Part shown: one piece after another, positions 16,808-26,202 of the stretch
Layout: every line of letters begins with the position of its first letter
Position numbering within the stretch: the stretch's first letter is position 1
Position numbers and translations under genes: made by a program
The notes under the pieces: generated by a model
Told to the model about the DNA's origin: nothing
What the model saw: the letters and a program-made list of their open reading frames with translations, nothing else
The model's database searches: none
NCBI RefSeq assembly: GCF_000723205.1
Contig: NZ_HG315671.1
Location: forward strand, 1-64,000
Length of the DNA: 64,000 bases
From: Formosa agariphila KMM 3901
Lineage (GTDB): Bacteria > Bacteroidota > Bacteroidia > Flavobacteriales > Flavobacteriaceae
Reading direction: 5' to 3'

Positions 16808-18178
16808 GTGGTAGAAGGTTTAAGTGTATTATCTATATACGATGAAGCAAAGTATTTAAATTTTAAATTAAGCTTTCTTAATGACCTTGGAAAGATATCA
16901 TCTAAACGGTTAGATTACAATAATGCAATCCGGTATTACAATCTAGCTTCTGCTTTAGCAAAAGATCAAGAATACCTTAATATTATTCAAAATAATAAGG
17001 CATTGATTTATGTGAAGCAGAAAAAATTTGAGTTAGCTGAACAGGAGTTTAAGGCTGTATACGAAAATAGCTTAGGCCTAGATGATGAGTTTCAAACCAA
17101 CAAGGCTTTAAATAATTTAGGATTTGTACAATCTAAATTAAACAAACCAGAGGGCTTAACTAATATGTTAAAAGCACTAGAGTTAAAGAAAGCTCTAAAT
17201 AACTCTACGGGTTTATATTGGAGTTACTCTAATTTATCTGAATATTACAGCGAGCAGAAGGATCTTAAACAAGCTAAATATTATGCAGACAAAAGCTACG
17301 AGATGGCAAAACTAATTAATAGTCCAATATTAATAAAACAGGCCTTAGCAAAACTAATTGCAATTAATGGGGATGAATACGCGCAGGATTATTTAATTAT
17401 TTCAGATAGTTTATCTGTAATTCAGCAATTACAAGAAAATAAGTATGCTAAAGTTAAATACGATTATTCTCAAAACGAGAAAGTCACTAAAGAAATGGAA
17501 TTAATAACAGAGAGAGAAAAACGATGGAAAATTACATATTTATCTTTGGGTGTTATCCTTGTTTTAATGTCTGGTGTATTTAGTATTTTTCAGAAATTAA
17601 AATATGGTAAAGAACGAACGCAACAAGTTTATAGTACTGAGAAGCGTATTTCTAAAAAAATTCATGATGAAGTTGCCAACGATTTGCATTTAGTTTTAAA
17701 TAAATTAGAGCTTGTGCCTAATATAAACGAAGGAATTATAGATGATTTAGATCGTATTTATATGCGTACTCGAGATATTTCTAAAGAAAACGGAAATTTA
17801 GATGTAAAAAGCGACTTCTATGAATTGTTAAATGATTTGTTACAAGGGTATAAAACTTCCGAAGTCAATATAATTACACGAACAGTTTCCGAAATTAATT
17901 GGGATAAAGTCGAATCGTATAAGAAAATCACCGTTTTTAGAGTAATTCAAGAGCTTTTAGTAAACATGAAAAAGCATAGTAACGCCTCGGTAGTCGCTTT
18001 TAAATTTAGTAGAGTTAAGAAGAAAATTGAAATTAATTACTCAGATAATGGAGTTGGTTGTGAAATAAATAAGGGTTCTGGACTTCAAAATATGGAAACC
18101 CGTATAAAATCTACAAATGGAACTATTAATTTTGACACGAAACCTAACAAGGGGTTTAAGGCTAAAATAATCATATAG
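16808..18178 (+). CDS. Sensor histidine kinase, C-terminal part with TPRs (interrupted gene)
   Basis: Begins with GTG immediately after the in-frame TAG and lacks its own signal peptide. It contains TPR-like helical repeats to about residue 190 (for example LDYNNAIRYYNLASALA and KDLKQAKYYADKSYEMA), one membrane helix at about 242-262, the phospho-acceptor helix with His286 in KKIHDEVAND, an N box with Asn386 in QELLVN and a G box DNGVGCEINKGSGLQNM. It is a HisKA_3/LytS-like short kinase. A response regulator gene starts two bases after its stop, so it is the cognate pair. Without its first 97 residues it may not insert correctly, so it is probably a pseudogene unless the TAG is read through or is an error. 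Confidence 0.8.
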   Translation: MVEGLSVLSIYDEAKYLNFKLSFLNDLGKISSKRLDYNNAIRYYNLASALAKDQEYLNIIQNNKALIYVKQKKFELAEQEFKAVYENSLGLDDEFQTNKALNNLGFVQSKLNKPEGLTNMLKALELKKALNNSTGLYWSYSNLSEYYSEQKDLKQAKYYADKSYEMAKLINSPILIKQALAKLIAINGDEYAQDYLIISDSLSVIQQLQENKYAKVKYDYSQNEKVTKEMELITEREKRWKITYLSLGVILVLMSGVFSIFQKLKYGKERTQQVYSTEKRISKKIHDEVANDLHLVLNKLELVPNINEGIIDDLDRIYMRTRDISKENGNLDVKSDFYELLNDLLQGYKTSEVNIITRTVSEINWDKVESYKKITVFRVIQELLVNMKKHSNASVVAFKFSRVKKKIEINYSDNGVGCEINKGSGLQNMETRIKSTNGTINFDTKPNKGFKAKIII

Positions 18179-18180
18179 GT

Positions 18181-18846
18181 ATGTTTAAAAAAGTTTTAAT
18201 AGTAGACGATTACGACATTGTAAACGAAGGAATCCTTCAAATGCTTAGTGACAACGATATTTTTGATGTAGAAAAATCGCAATACTGCGATTCTGCTTTA
18301 CTTAAACTTAAAACGGCTAGACAAGATCATAATCCGTTCGATTTATTAATTACCGATTTATCTTTTAAAACAGATTATAAAGCAGGTGAACTTAAGTCTG
18401 GAGAAGAGCTTGTTGCGGCGGTTAGAGCAGACGAATTTAATATTCCAATAATTGTGTTTTCTACAGACGATCGGTTGCAGCGCGTTAGAACGCTGGTAAA
18501 TAAATACAACATCAACGCATATGTGTGTAAAGGCCGTAGAAGTATTTTAGAGCTAGGACAAGCTATTGAAGAGATTCAAGAACATAAACTGTTTCTTTCT
18601 CCACAAGTAGAAAATGCTTTAAATCCGCAATCGTCTTTAGAAATTCAGGATTACGATATTAATCTTATAAAATATTTATCGCAAGGTTTATCACAAAATG
18701 AAATTAGTGCATTATTAGAAAAACAAGGCATTAAACCCAGAAGTTTAAGCTCGATAGAAAAACGTTTAAATAAATTAAAAGATGATTTTAAAGCCGCTAA
18801 TGTGATACACTTAGTAGCAATTGTAAAAGATTTAGGTCTTATTTAA
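18181..18846 (+). CDS. Response regulator with receiver and C-terminal HTH-like region
   Basis: Cytosolic partner of the upstream kinase. The receiver domain (residues 1-130) has the acidic pair DD9-10 in VLIVDDYD, the phosphorylated Asp59 in LLITDLSF, Thr/Ser at IVFSTDD and Lys in AYVCKGR. The C-terminal region (about 150-221) is a NarL-like helical output domain (LSQGLSQNEISALLEKQGI) but does not match the canonical LuxR HTH closely. It is intact even though the kinase gene is split, which argues either for recent loss of the kinase or for cross-talk with others. Confidence 0.85.
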   Translation: MFKKVLIVDDYDIVNEGILQMLSDNDIFDVEKSQYCDSALLKLKTARQDHNPFDLLITDLSFKTDYKAGELKSGEELVAAVRADEFNIPIIVFSTDDRLQRVRTLVNKYNINAYVCKGRRSILELGQAIEEIQEHKLFLSPQVENALNPQSSLEIQDYDINLIKYLSQGLSQNEISALLEKQGIKPRSLSSIEKRLNKLKDDFKAANVIHLVAIVKDLGLI

Positions 18847-19043
18847 AATGTTTTGATTTAATTGTGGTTTCCCGTAAAACAAATAGGGTTAAAAAGTATA
18901 GCTTTGAAAAAGTTATCAATTACAAAAGGGAAAAAGAGTCATTTAGCACGTTGCAATCACCGGTGTTATCTGACTTTTTTTTGTGTTTTATACGAACTTG
19001 TTAACAAGCTAATGTTGAACGTTTTTCTGAACAAATATTAGGT

Positions 19044-19051
19044 TATATTTG
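19044..19051 (+). promoter_or_regulatory. Candidate -7 box of the metallopeptidase gene
   Basis: TATATTTG, a perfect TAnnTTTG, lies 55 bases before the start codon. A TTG at 19015-19017 is 26 bases away, slightly too far for a standard -33 box. Confidence 0.45.
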
Positions 19052-19106
19052 CCGATGCCGTAAAATAGTTACAGCCTCCAATTTATTAATCTATAAATGT
19101 TTTATT

Positions 19107-20174
19107 ATGAAAATATTTCAATGTAGTCATTGCGATTTCCCAGTTTTTTTTGAAAATACAATTTGCGAAAGTTGTGGGTCGGCTTTAGGGTATTTAGATT
19201 CTGAAAATGAAATATTAGCCAATAATACCGGGCATTTAAAGTGGAATGTTAAAGGTGTAGATTATATATACTGTAAGAATAAAAGCTTGCATGCTTGCAA
19301 TTGGTTAATGCCTATAGACGATGAAAATGGGTTTTGTACATCTTGCGAATTAAATAGAACTATTCCAGATTTATCTGTGCCAGAATATAACGAACGTTGG
19401 CAAGTAATGGAAATTGCAAAGCATAGACTTATTTATGCTTTACAACGTCTTGATTTACCAGTAATTAGTAAATTTGATAATCCGGAAACGGGATTGTTTT
19501 TCGATTTCTTATCTAAAGAAGATGCTGAGGTTGATGGTAAAAAAATAATGACAGGACATGCAAATGGTGTGGTTACTATTCTTTTAGCAGAAGCAGATAC
19601 TGTAAGCCGTGAACAAACCCGAATATCTTTAAATGAAAAATATCGGACTTTAATTGGACATTTTAGGCATGAAGTGGGTCACTATTATTGGGATAGAATT
19701 TTTCGAGATAACGATGAGTTTTTAGAAGATTTTAGAGCACTTTTTGGAGATGAAAGTCAAGACTACGGAGAAGCTTTGCAAGCACATTATAAGAATGGTG
19801 CTCCTAAAAATTGGAAAACAAATTTTATAAGTACTTATGCATCATCTCATCCGTGGGAAGATTGGGCAGAAACTTGGGCGCACTATCTACATATTTTAGA
19901 TGCTATGGAAACGGCATTCTATTTTGGTTTAGAAGGGAATCCAAATTTTAATAATTCTGAGCATATGCGTATTAAAGCTATTTATCCGTATAAAGACGAT
20001 TTGCCTTTTAAAACCATACTTAATGAAGTGTCTCCTTTATTCTATGTTGTAAATAGTATAAATAGATCTATGGGAATTACAGATGTTTATCCTTTCGTGA
20101 TTTCAGATGTGGTAAAAACTAAGCTAGAATTCATTCATCAAATTTTGAAACGTTATAAAAATAAAATCAAATAG
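19107..20174 (+). CDS. Zinc-ribbon putative zinc metallopeptidase
   Basis: Probably cytosolic; no signal peptide. The N-terminus carries two zinc-ribbon-like Cys clusters: CSHC...CESC (Cys6, 9, 20, 23) and CKNK...CNW...CTSC (Cys56, 64, 77, 80). The catalytic motif is His188-Glu-Val-Gly-His192 in RHEVGHYYWD. The family (putative zinc-binding metallopeptidase, PF15887-like) is common in bacteria; its substrate is unknown. Downstream motif HPWEDWAETWAHYLHI (about 250-265) would supply the third ligand (inferred). It stands alone with its own promoter. Confidence 0.82.
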   Translation: MKIFQCSHCDFPVFFENTICESCGSALGYLDSENEILANNTGHLKWNVKGVDYIYCKNKSLHACNWLMPIDDENGFCTSCELNRTIPDLSVPEYNERWQVMEIAKHRLIYALQRLDLPVISKFDNPETGLFFDFLSKEDAEVDGKKIMTGHANGVVTILLAEADTVSREQTRISLNEKYRTLIGHFRHEVGHYYWDRIFRDNDEFLEDFRALFGDESQDYGEALQAHYKNGAPKNWKTNFISTYASSHPWEDWAETWAHYLHILDAMETAFYFGLEGNPNFNNSEHMRIKAIYPYKDDLPFKTILNEVSPLFYVVNSINRSMGITDVYPFVISDVVKTKLEFIHQILKRYKNKIK

Positions 20175-20393
20175 TCTGCGTTCTATATTTTTATTAGCTA
20201 TGTATTGTTGGGTATTGCTTTATTGAATTTCTTTAGGTGTGTAAAAAAGTGTATCCTAAATGTTGTATAATTAGTATACAAGAAAATGTTAAGTGTGTAA
20301 AAAGTATACACTTATTTTTAGGGTAAAATTGTGTAAACCCTTGTTTTTATTGGTGTTGTGGTGGTGGCATGTCTATTGCTTATCTATTAGCGT

Positions 20394-20415
20394 CTATCAA
20401 TTTATAAATTGGTAG
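20394..20415. promoter_or_regulatory. Imperfect 22-base palindrome upstream of the degenerate glycosyltransferase
   Basis: CTATCAATTTA and TAAATTGGTAG are complementary apart from one position. It sits about 40 bases before the start codon. Upstream at 20236-20312 there are also repeated GTGTGTAAAAA and GTATACA-like words. Operator or hairpin in the leader; the regulator is unknown. Confidence 0.35.
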
Positions 20416-20454
20416 ATCTGTAAAAAAGATAGATAATTTAGTCATACATATAAT

Positions 20455-21348
20455 ATGAACACTATAACTTCAAACACATCACAACTTAATATTTCAGATA
20501 TCGCTTTTAGCGGTTCTGATATCTTAAATAAGATGATTTTTAATAATCAATCTGTTCCTGGTAAAGATACAGTTCTTAAAAGCGTAATTACTTTTGTAGC
20601 AACTTTGCTATTAATGATGGTTGCAGCAAGCGGAATTTTTGCTTTTTACCAAGCTTTCAATGATATCTTATTAAACCCTTTATATAATCCTTTATTTTAT
20701 GCTTTTTTTATATTGCTTAATAGCTGGTTAGCATTTAGCGGAGTAATTTATCTTTCTAAATTATATTTATATTTAAAAGACAAAACTAAGCAAGTTGTAG
20801 AAGATGAAAATTTACCATCGGTTACAGCTGTGGTAAGTGCTAATAACGAAGGGAAACACGTTTATAACACTTTAATTAGCCTTGCAAAAAGCGATTACCC
20901 AGAACACAAATTGCAAATTTTAGCAATAGGTAATACTAATAGTGATGATACTTGGAGTTGGATTCATGAAGCCAAAAACGATTTAGGAGATAGAGTTTCT
21001 ATTTATCAATCTAAAGAAAAAGTAGAAAATCAAGATTTAAATGCAGTAATTAATAACGCTACAGGAAATGTTATTGTAAATGTGGGAATCGGGGCAGTTA
21101 TTAATGAAGATACACTAAGAAACTTGATAATTAAAAATATTGTAAGTGGTAAAAAAATTACTACTGAAAATAATATTAAAATTATTAATAAAGATAACAA
21201 TACAATTTCTAACTCAAATTTAAAAGGAGTAAATCTACTACAAAAAATAGTTATAAATACCAGTAAACGATTACATCTATATTTACTTAATATAGAAAAA
21301 AAGGCGAATAACGCTTTAGATTATTCTGCAAAAGTTCAGCTAAAGTAA
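20455..21348 (+). CDS. Degenerate family 2 glycosyltransferase-like membrane protein
   Basis: 297 residues. N-terminal half has two hydrophobic segments (about 44-70 and 80-105), then a GT-A-like domain starting VTAVVSANNEG (about 121-131). The key acidic motifs of processive GT2 enzymes are altered: the usual DGS-type Asp is GNTNSDDT and the DXD position reads NVGIGAV instead of DADT-like. The acceptor-site and C-terminal membrane segments found in hyaluronan/cellulose-type synthases are missing. It therefore looks like a truncated or inactive paralogue. A strong terminator follows. A regulatory or structural role is possible but not shown. Confidence 0.6.
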   Translation: MNTITSNTSQLNISDIAFSGSDILNKMIFNNQSVPGKDTVLKSVITFVATLLLMMVAASGIFAFYQAFNDILLNPLYNPLFYAFFILLNSWLAFSGVIYLSKLYLYLKDKTKQVVEDENLPSVTAVVSANNEGKHVYNTLISLAKSDYPEHKLQILAIGNTNSDDTWSWIHEAKNDLGDRVSIYQSKEKVENQDLNAVINNATGNVIVNVGIGAVINEDTLRNLIIKNIVSGKKITTENNIKIINKDNNTISNSNLKGVNLLQKIVINTSKRLHLYLLNIEKKANNALDYSAKVQLK

Positions 21349-21773
21349 TAGCGCGAGATCAAGACATAAAAAACAAACAATTTTAATTAAAGCCTCCGGA
21401 ACTAAAAGTTCTTGGAGGTTTTTTTATTATATGGGTTTTTACACTCAGTTAAACCAAGAAATTACTTAAACCTTTAAGTGAATTTTAAAATAACGCTGTT
21501 CAAATTTTAAACACGTTGTAAAGGGCTTGTTTTATTGAAGTTTTCAATCATTTTTATCTGATTGTCATTAAAAATAGGATTCATGTATAAATAATTTAAA
21601 TTAAGAGATGTTTAAGCATAACTAAATAATTAGTCTAAAAATTTATAATTTCACATTTAAATGGATGTGATGGTTAACAATTACTAATAAATGCGTTTAG
21701 CTGTAGATGTTTAACATTCATTTTAATACAATGTTTTAAAAGTTATTTAACCAAACATATTTTTTAAGAAAGA
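21349..21773. other. Intergenic region before the xylose genes
   Basis: After the glycosyltransferase terminator there are about 350 AT-rich bases before xylB. AACATT (21713-21718) and AATGTT (21730-21735) form an interrupted inverted repeat 40 bases before the xylB start that could be part of a LacI-family operator, but it is weak. No reading frame was seen. Confidence 0.35.
21393..21426 (+). terminator. Terminator after the glycosyltransferase-like gene
   Basis: A stem CCTCC...GGAGG with inner arms GAACT/AGTTC and AAA loop (small asymmetric bulge) is followed by an eight-base T run. Confidence 0.85.
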
Positions 21774-23258
21774 ATGTATCATTTAGGAATAGATTTAGGA
21801 AGTTCATCAGTCAAAGTAGCTTTAGTTGATGCTGAAAGTGGAAAAAAAATAATATCACTTCTTGAACCTCCAAACGAGATGGAGATAGTTGCTATTAATC
21901 CAGATTGGGCAGAGCAGGATCCAGAGATGTGGTGGATGCATGTTTGTAATGCTATAAAGCGTGTTATTGTAGAGGCTAATGTTAACCTTTCTGAAATAAA
22001 AAATATTGGTATTTCTTATCAAATGCATGGTTTAGTTATTGTAGATAAAGATGGAAACCCGTTAAGAAATTCAATTATATGGTGTGATAGCCGTGCTGTT
22101 GAAATAGGAAGACAAGCACTAACCGATTTAGGAAAAGATATTTGTGGGACGCACATGCTAAATGCTCCGGGCAATTTTACAGCTTCTAAACTAAAATGGG
22201 TTATAGATAACGAACCAGAAATCTATAAAAAGATTTATAAATTCATGCTGCCTGGCGATTATATCGCGTATAAACTTACAGGTAAAATGGCAACCACAAA
22301 AAACGGATTGTCTGAAGGTATTTTATGGGATTATAAAAAAGACGATGTTGCTACAGCGTTATTAGAATACTATGGTATCGATAAAAATCTAGTTCCAGAA
22401 ATTGTCGAGAATTTTACAAGCCAAGGTGTTGTAAACGAGCAAGCTTCAAAAGAAACAGGGCTGCCCTTAGGTGTTCAGGTAACATACCGTTCTGGCGATC
22501 AGCCAAACAATGCTTTGTCACTTAATATTTTTAATCCGGGAGAAGTTGCTGCTACAGGTGGAACTTCAGGTGTTGTATATGCGGTTTCCAATAATTTAAA
22601 ACCTCAAGAGATTTCAAAAGTAAATCATTTTGCACATGTTAATTACACTAAAGAAAAACCTATAATTGGAACTCTTTTAAATATTAACGGTGCCGGGATT
22701 CAATACCGTTGGTTACGAAATAATAGTGGTGTAGATTCTTATGAAAACATGAATCGCAAAGCGTCAAAAATTGAAGTGGGTTCTAATGGTGTTGTTGTTA
22801 TTCCGTTTGGTAATGGTGCAGAACGTATGCTAGAGAATAAAAATGTCGGGACCCATATTTTAAATTTGAATTTAAATCTGCATAATAATGCACACCTATT
22901 TCGTGCGGCTTTAGAAGGTATTGCCTTTTCTTTTGTTTATGGAGTTGAAATTTTGAAAAAAGATATAGGAGAAATTAAAGTGATACGTGCAGGAAATGAT
23001 AATCTATTCCGTTCAGAAATATTTGCAAATACAGTTGCAACCTTAATTGATCATGATATAGAAATATATAATACAACAGGAGCTGTTGGAGCTGCAAGAG
23101 CTGCCGGTTTAACAGATGGTAACTTTGATAAATTTGGGAAGAATATTACCAATAACGATCATGTAATGACGTATCTGCCTTTGCAAAATAAAGCACCGTA
23201 TGAAGCAGCATACAAACAATGGAAAACAGAATTAGAAATGATATTAAAACACAAATAA
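21774..23258 (+). CDS. xylB: Xylulokinase
   Basis: Phosphorylates D-xylulose to xylulose 5-phosphate, second step of the isomerase pathway for xylose. FGGY kinase: the N-terminal ATPase-fold phosphate-1 motif is LGIDLGSSSVKVALVD (residues 3-18), the substrate region includes YQMHGLVIVD and SIIWCDSRA, and the ATP-binding GGTSGVVYAVSN motif is at about 261. Length 494 is normal. The gene ends three bases before xylA, so they are one operon. The LacI-type regulator gene on the other side of the transporter is the likely controller. Confidence 0.93.
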   Translation: MYHLGIDLGSSSVKVALVDAESGKKIISLLEPPNEMEIVAINPDWAEQDPEMWWMHVCNAIKRVIVEANVNLSEIKNIGISYQMHGLVIVDKDGNPLRNSIIWCDSRAVEIGRQALTDLGKDICGTHMLNAPGNFTASKLKWVIDNEPEIYKKIYKFMLPGDYIAYKLTGKMATTKNGLSEGILWDYKKDDVATALLEYYGIDKNLVPEIVENFTSQGVVNEQASKETGLPLGVQVTYRSGDQPNNALSLNIFNPGEVAATGGTSGVVYAVSNNLKPQEISKVNHFAHVNYTKEKPIIGTLLNINGAGIQYRWLRNNSGVDSYENMNRKASKIEVGSNGVVVIPFGNGAERMLENKNVGTHILNLNLNLHNNAHLFRAALEGIAFSFVYGVEILKKDIGEIKVIRAGNDNLFRSEIFANTVATLIDHDIEIYNTTGAVGAARAAGLTDGNFDKFGKNITNNDHVMTYLPLQNKAPYEAAYKQWKTELEMILKHK

Positions 23259-23261
23259 ATT

Positions 23262-24587
23262 ATGGCAACATTAGGAAATAAGGAGTATTACAAAGGTATT
23301 GGTGATATAAAATTTGAAGGAAAAGAATCCGATAATCCGTTAGCATTTAAATATTATAATCCGGAACAAGTTGTAGCAGGAAAAACAATGCGTGAGCATT
23401 TTAGATTTGCTATTTCGTATTGGCATACATTCTGCGGAACAGGAGGAGATCCATTTGGACCAGGAACATTAAATTTTCCTTGGGACGAACCATCAGATGC
23501 AATTGAAGCAGCAAAAGCAAAAGCAGATGCCGCTTTTGAATTTATTACCAAAATGGGCTTCGATTACTACTGTTTTCACGATGTAGATTTAGTGAGAGAA
23601 GGGTCTACTTTTGGAGAGTTAGAAAGTAGATTGGCAACGATTACCGACTATTTAAAAGAAAAACAAGCCGCTTCAGGTGTAAAATTACTTTGGGGAACAG
23701 CAAACTGTTTTTCTAATCCGCGTTATATGAATGGCGCATCTACTAATCCAGATTTTAATGTACTTGCAAGAGCTGGTGGTCAGATAAAATTAGCTATAGA
23801 CGCAACTATTGCTTTAGGTGGTGAAAATTATGTGTTCTGGGGTGGTCGTGAAGGTTATATGAGCTTATTAAACACAGATATGGGTCGTGAATTAGACCAT
23901 ATGGGACAGTTCTTAGGTATGGCTAGAGATTATGCAAGAGCACAAGGTTTTAAAGGAAACTTCTTTATCGAACCTAAACCAATGGAACCAATGAAACATC
24001 AATACGATTTTGATTCGGCTACAGCTATTGGATTCTTAAAAGAATATGGTTTAGATAAAGATTTTAAAATTAATATAGAAGTTAATCATGCAACTTTAGC
24101 ACAACACACTTTCCAACATGAAATTGCTACAGCAGCAAAAGCAGGTATGTTAGGAAGTTTAGATGCAAACCGTGGAGATTACCAAAACGGTTGGGATACA
24201 GATCAGTTTCCAAATAATATTCAAGAGACTACAGAAGCCATGTTGGTGTTTTTAAAAGCAGGTGGTTTACAAGGTGGAGGTGTGAATTTCGATGCTAAAA
24301 TCAGAAGAAATTCAACAGATATGGAAGATGTATTCCATGCGCATATTGGTGGAGCAGATACCTTCGCTAGAGCTTTATTAACAGCAGATAAAATTATTGC
24401 ATCTTCGGCTTACGATGCATTAAGAACAGAGCGTTACAGTAGTTTCGATTCAGGAAAAGGCAAAGATTTTGAAAACGGAAAATTAAACTTTCAAGATTTA
24501 TATATAATCGCTCAAGAAAATGGTGAATTAGAACTGCAAAGCGGTAAACAAGAACTGTTTGAAAATATAATCAATCAATATATTTAA
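23262..24587 (+). CDS. xylA: Xylose isomerase
   Basis: Interconverts D-xylose and D-xylulose in the cytoplasm. Class II isomerase of 441 residues. Signature elements: [17 protein letters not shown] around residues 50-66, catalytic His in YCFHDVDLV, metal-binding Glu in [16 protein letters not shown], and [17 protein letters not shown] with the second metal site, followed by [18 protein letters not shown]. It lies between xylB and the transporter, with a strong terminator directly behind it, so xylBA can be transcribed apart from the transporter. Confidence 0.95.
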   Translation: MATLGNKEYYKGIGDIKFEGKESDNPLAFKYYNPEQVVAGKTMREHFRFAISYWHTFCGTGGDPFGPGTLNFPWDEPSDAIEAAKAKADAAFEFITKMGFDYYCFHDVDLVREGSTFGELESRLATITDYLKEKQAASGVKLLWGTANCFSNPRYMNGASTNPDFNVLARAGGQIKLAIDATIALGGENYVFWGGREGYMSLLNTDMGRELDHMGQFLGMARDYARAQGFKGNFFIEPKPMEPMKHQYDFDSATAIGFLKEYGLDKDFKINIEVNHATLAQHTFQHEIATAAKAGMLGSLDANRGDYQNGWDTDQFPNNIQETTEAMLVFLKAGGLQGGGVNFDAKIRRNSTDMEDVFHAHIGGADTFARALLTADKIIASSAYDALRTERYSSFDSGKGKDFENGKLNFQDLYIIAQENGELELQSGKQELFENIINQYI

Positions 24588-24615
24588 TATATTAGAATAA
24601 AATTTCAATACACCA

Positions 24616-24657
24616 AAACTGTATCGTTAATTCAACCAAATTGCGATACAGTTTTTT
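24616..24657 (+). terminator. Terminator after xylA
   Basis: Arms AAACTGTATCG and CGATACAGTTT surround a 17-base loop and run into TTTTT. It separates xylBA from the transporter gene, which therefore needs its own promoter or read-through. Confidence 0.85.
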
Positions 24658-24708
24658 GCAATTTTCATTATCACTATTTTTTTTATAAACTAAACAAACT
24701 ATAAAATT

Positions 24709-26127
24709 ATGTCAGCTTCACACAATTCAGCCTTTTTATGGCGCTTAACTTTGGTCGCGACCTTAGGGGGATTACTTTTTGGGTACGATACTGCAGTCAT
24801 TTCAGGCACAGTAAGTTCTTTAGAGCAGTTTTTTGTCATGCCCTACGGTTTGTCTGAAATGGCAGCAAATGCTCGATTAGGGTTTTTAGTTTCTAGCGCG
24901 TTAATTGGTTGTATAATTGGTGGGATTTCTGGTGGTTTTATTAGTAGAAAATTAGGTAGAAAAAACGGATTGATTTTAGCTGCTTTATTGTTTTTATTAT
25001 CGGCTATAGGGTCTTCAGCTCCCGAATTATTTATGAGACCTGTAGGAGAGGGTGATCATACATTTATGTACTTTTTTATTGTTTACCGTATTATTGGTGG
25101 TGTTGGTGTTGGTCTGGCATCTATGCTTTCTCCTTTATATATTGCTGAAATTGCTCCCGCAGAAAGTAGAGGGCGTTTGGTATCTATGAATCAGTTTGCC
25201 ATTGTATTCGGGATGTTAATTGTTTATTTTGTAAATTATTATATTTCTGGATTAGGAGATGATAATTGGTTAAATACAGTAGGTTGGCGTTATATGTTTG
25301 CTTCAGAAATTATTCCAGCAAGTTTGTTTTTATTCTTTTTAATGTTTGTTCCAGATACACCAAGATCTTTAGTATTGCAGTCTAAACCTGAAAAAGCATT
25401 AAGCGTATTAACGCGTGTAAATGGAGCCGAACAAGCAAAAGTTATTTTAGCTGATATTAAAAATACAGTTACAGCAAATTCAGGAAAACTGTTTTCTTAT
25501 GGTGTGCCTGTAATTATATTTGGTATTCTACTATCTGTTTTTCAGCAATTTGTTGGAATAAATGTAGTGTTGTATTATGCTCCAGAAATTTTTAAAAGTA
25601 TGGGGTCTGGGACAGATATTGCCTTAATGCAAACTATTATTGTAGGTGCTATAAATCTGTTATTTACGGTATTGGCTATGCAAACAGTAGATAAATTTGG
25701 AAGAAAACCATTAATGATTATAGGAGCAATAGCTATGGCTGTAGCTATGTTTGCTTTAGGAACTTCATTCTTTATGCATTCGTTAGGGCTATTCTCTCTA
25801 ATTTGTATGTTAGTGTATGTTGCAGGATTTGCAATGAGTTGGGGACCTGTAACTTGGGTGTTGTTGTCGGAAATGTTTCCAAATAACATTCGTGGAAAAG
25901 CGCTAGCCGTAGCAGTAGCTTGCCAATGGATTGCGAATTATTTAGTGTCTTGGACGTTTCCTATGATGGATAAAAACAGCTATTTAATAGAGCAGTTTAA
26001 TCACGGATTTGCATATTGGATTTATGGTTTAATGGGGGTTTTAGCCGCTTTCTTTGTGTGGAAATTTATTCCTGAAACAAAAGGTAAAACATTAGAAGAA
26101 ATGAATGATTTATGGACTAAAAAGTAG
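24709..26127 (+). CDS. xylE: Sugar porter family MFS transporter, probable D-xylose/H+ symporter
   Basis: Twelve-helix inner-membrane symporter of the sugar porter family. Family motifs are present: GGLLFGYDTAVISGT near the start, RKLGRKNGL between helices 2 and 3, PLYIAEIAPAESRGRLVSMNQ, the SWGPVTWVLLSEMFPN helix 10 motif and PETKGKTLEEMN at the C terminus. Position behind xylBA makes xylose the natural substrate; arabinose or glucose cannot be excluded from sequence alone. A bidirectional terminator follows, shared with the converging regulator gene. Confidence 0.88.
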   Translation: MSASHNSAFLWRLTLVATLGGLLFGYDTAVISGTVSSLEQFFVMPYGLSEMAANARLGFLVSSALIGCIIGGISGGFISRKLGRKNGLILAALLFLLSAIGSSAPELFMRPVGEGDHTFMYFFIVYRIIGGVGVGLASMLSPLYIAEIAPAESRGRLVSMNQFAIVFGMLIVYFVNYYISGLGDDNWLNTVGWRYMFASEIIPASLFLFFLMFVPDTPRSLVLQSKPEKALSVLTRVNGAEQAKVILADIKNTVTANSGKLFSYGVPVIIFGILLSVFQQFVGINVVLYYAPEIFKSMGSGTDIALMQTIIVGAINLLFTVLAMQTVDKFGRKPLMIIGAIAMAVAMFALGTSFFMHSLGLFSLICMLVYVAGFAMSWGPVTWVLLSEMFPNNIRGKALAVAVACQWIANYLVSWTFPMMDKNSYLIEQFNHGFAYWIYGLMGVLAAFFVWKFIPETKGKTLEEMNDLWTKK

Positions 26128-26154
26128 TATAAATCCCTTTTTTATAAACAATTT

Positions 26155-26202
26155 AAAAAAGCACAAAATTAGTAGCTATTAGCTAATGATTTTGTGCTTT
26201 TT
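26155..26202. terminator. Bidirectional terminator overlapping the 3' end of the LacI gene
   Basis: AAAAAAGCACAAAAT (26155-26169) and ATTTTGTGCTTTTT (26189-26202) form a 13-14 base stem. On the plus strand the T run terminates the transporter. The right arm lies inside the last codons of the converging regulator gene, whose stop codon sits at the edge of the loop. Confidence 0.85.

Noticed and set aside
21710-21740. LacI-type operator before xylB
   Set aside because: Only six bases in each arm match, with an 11-base spacer lacking the central CG common in LacI sites; too weak to call.
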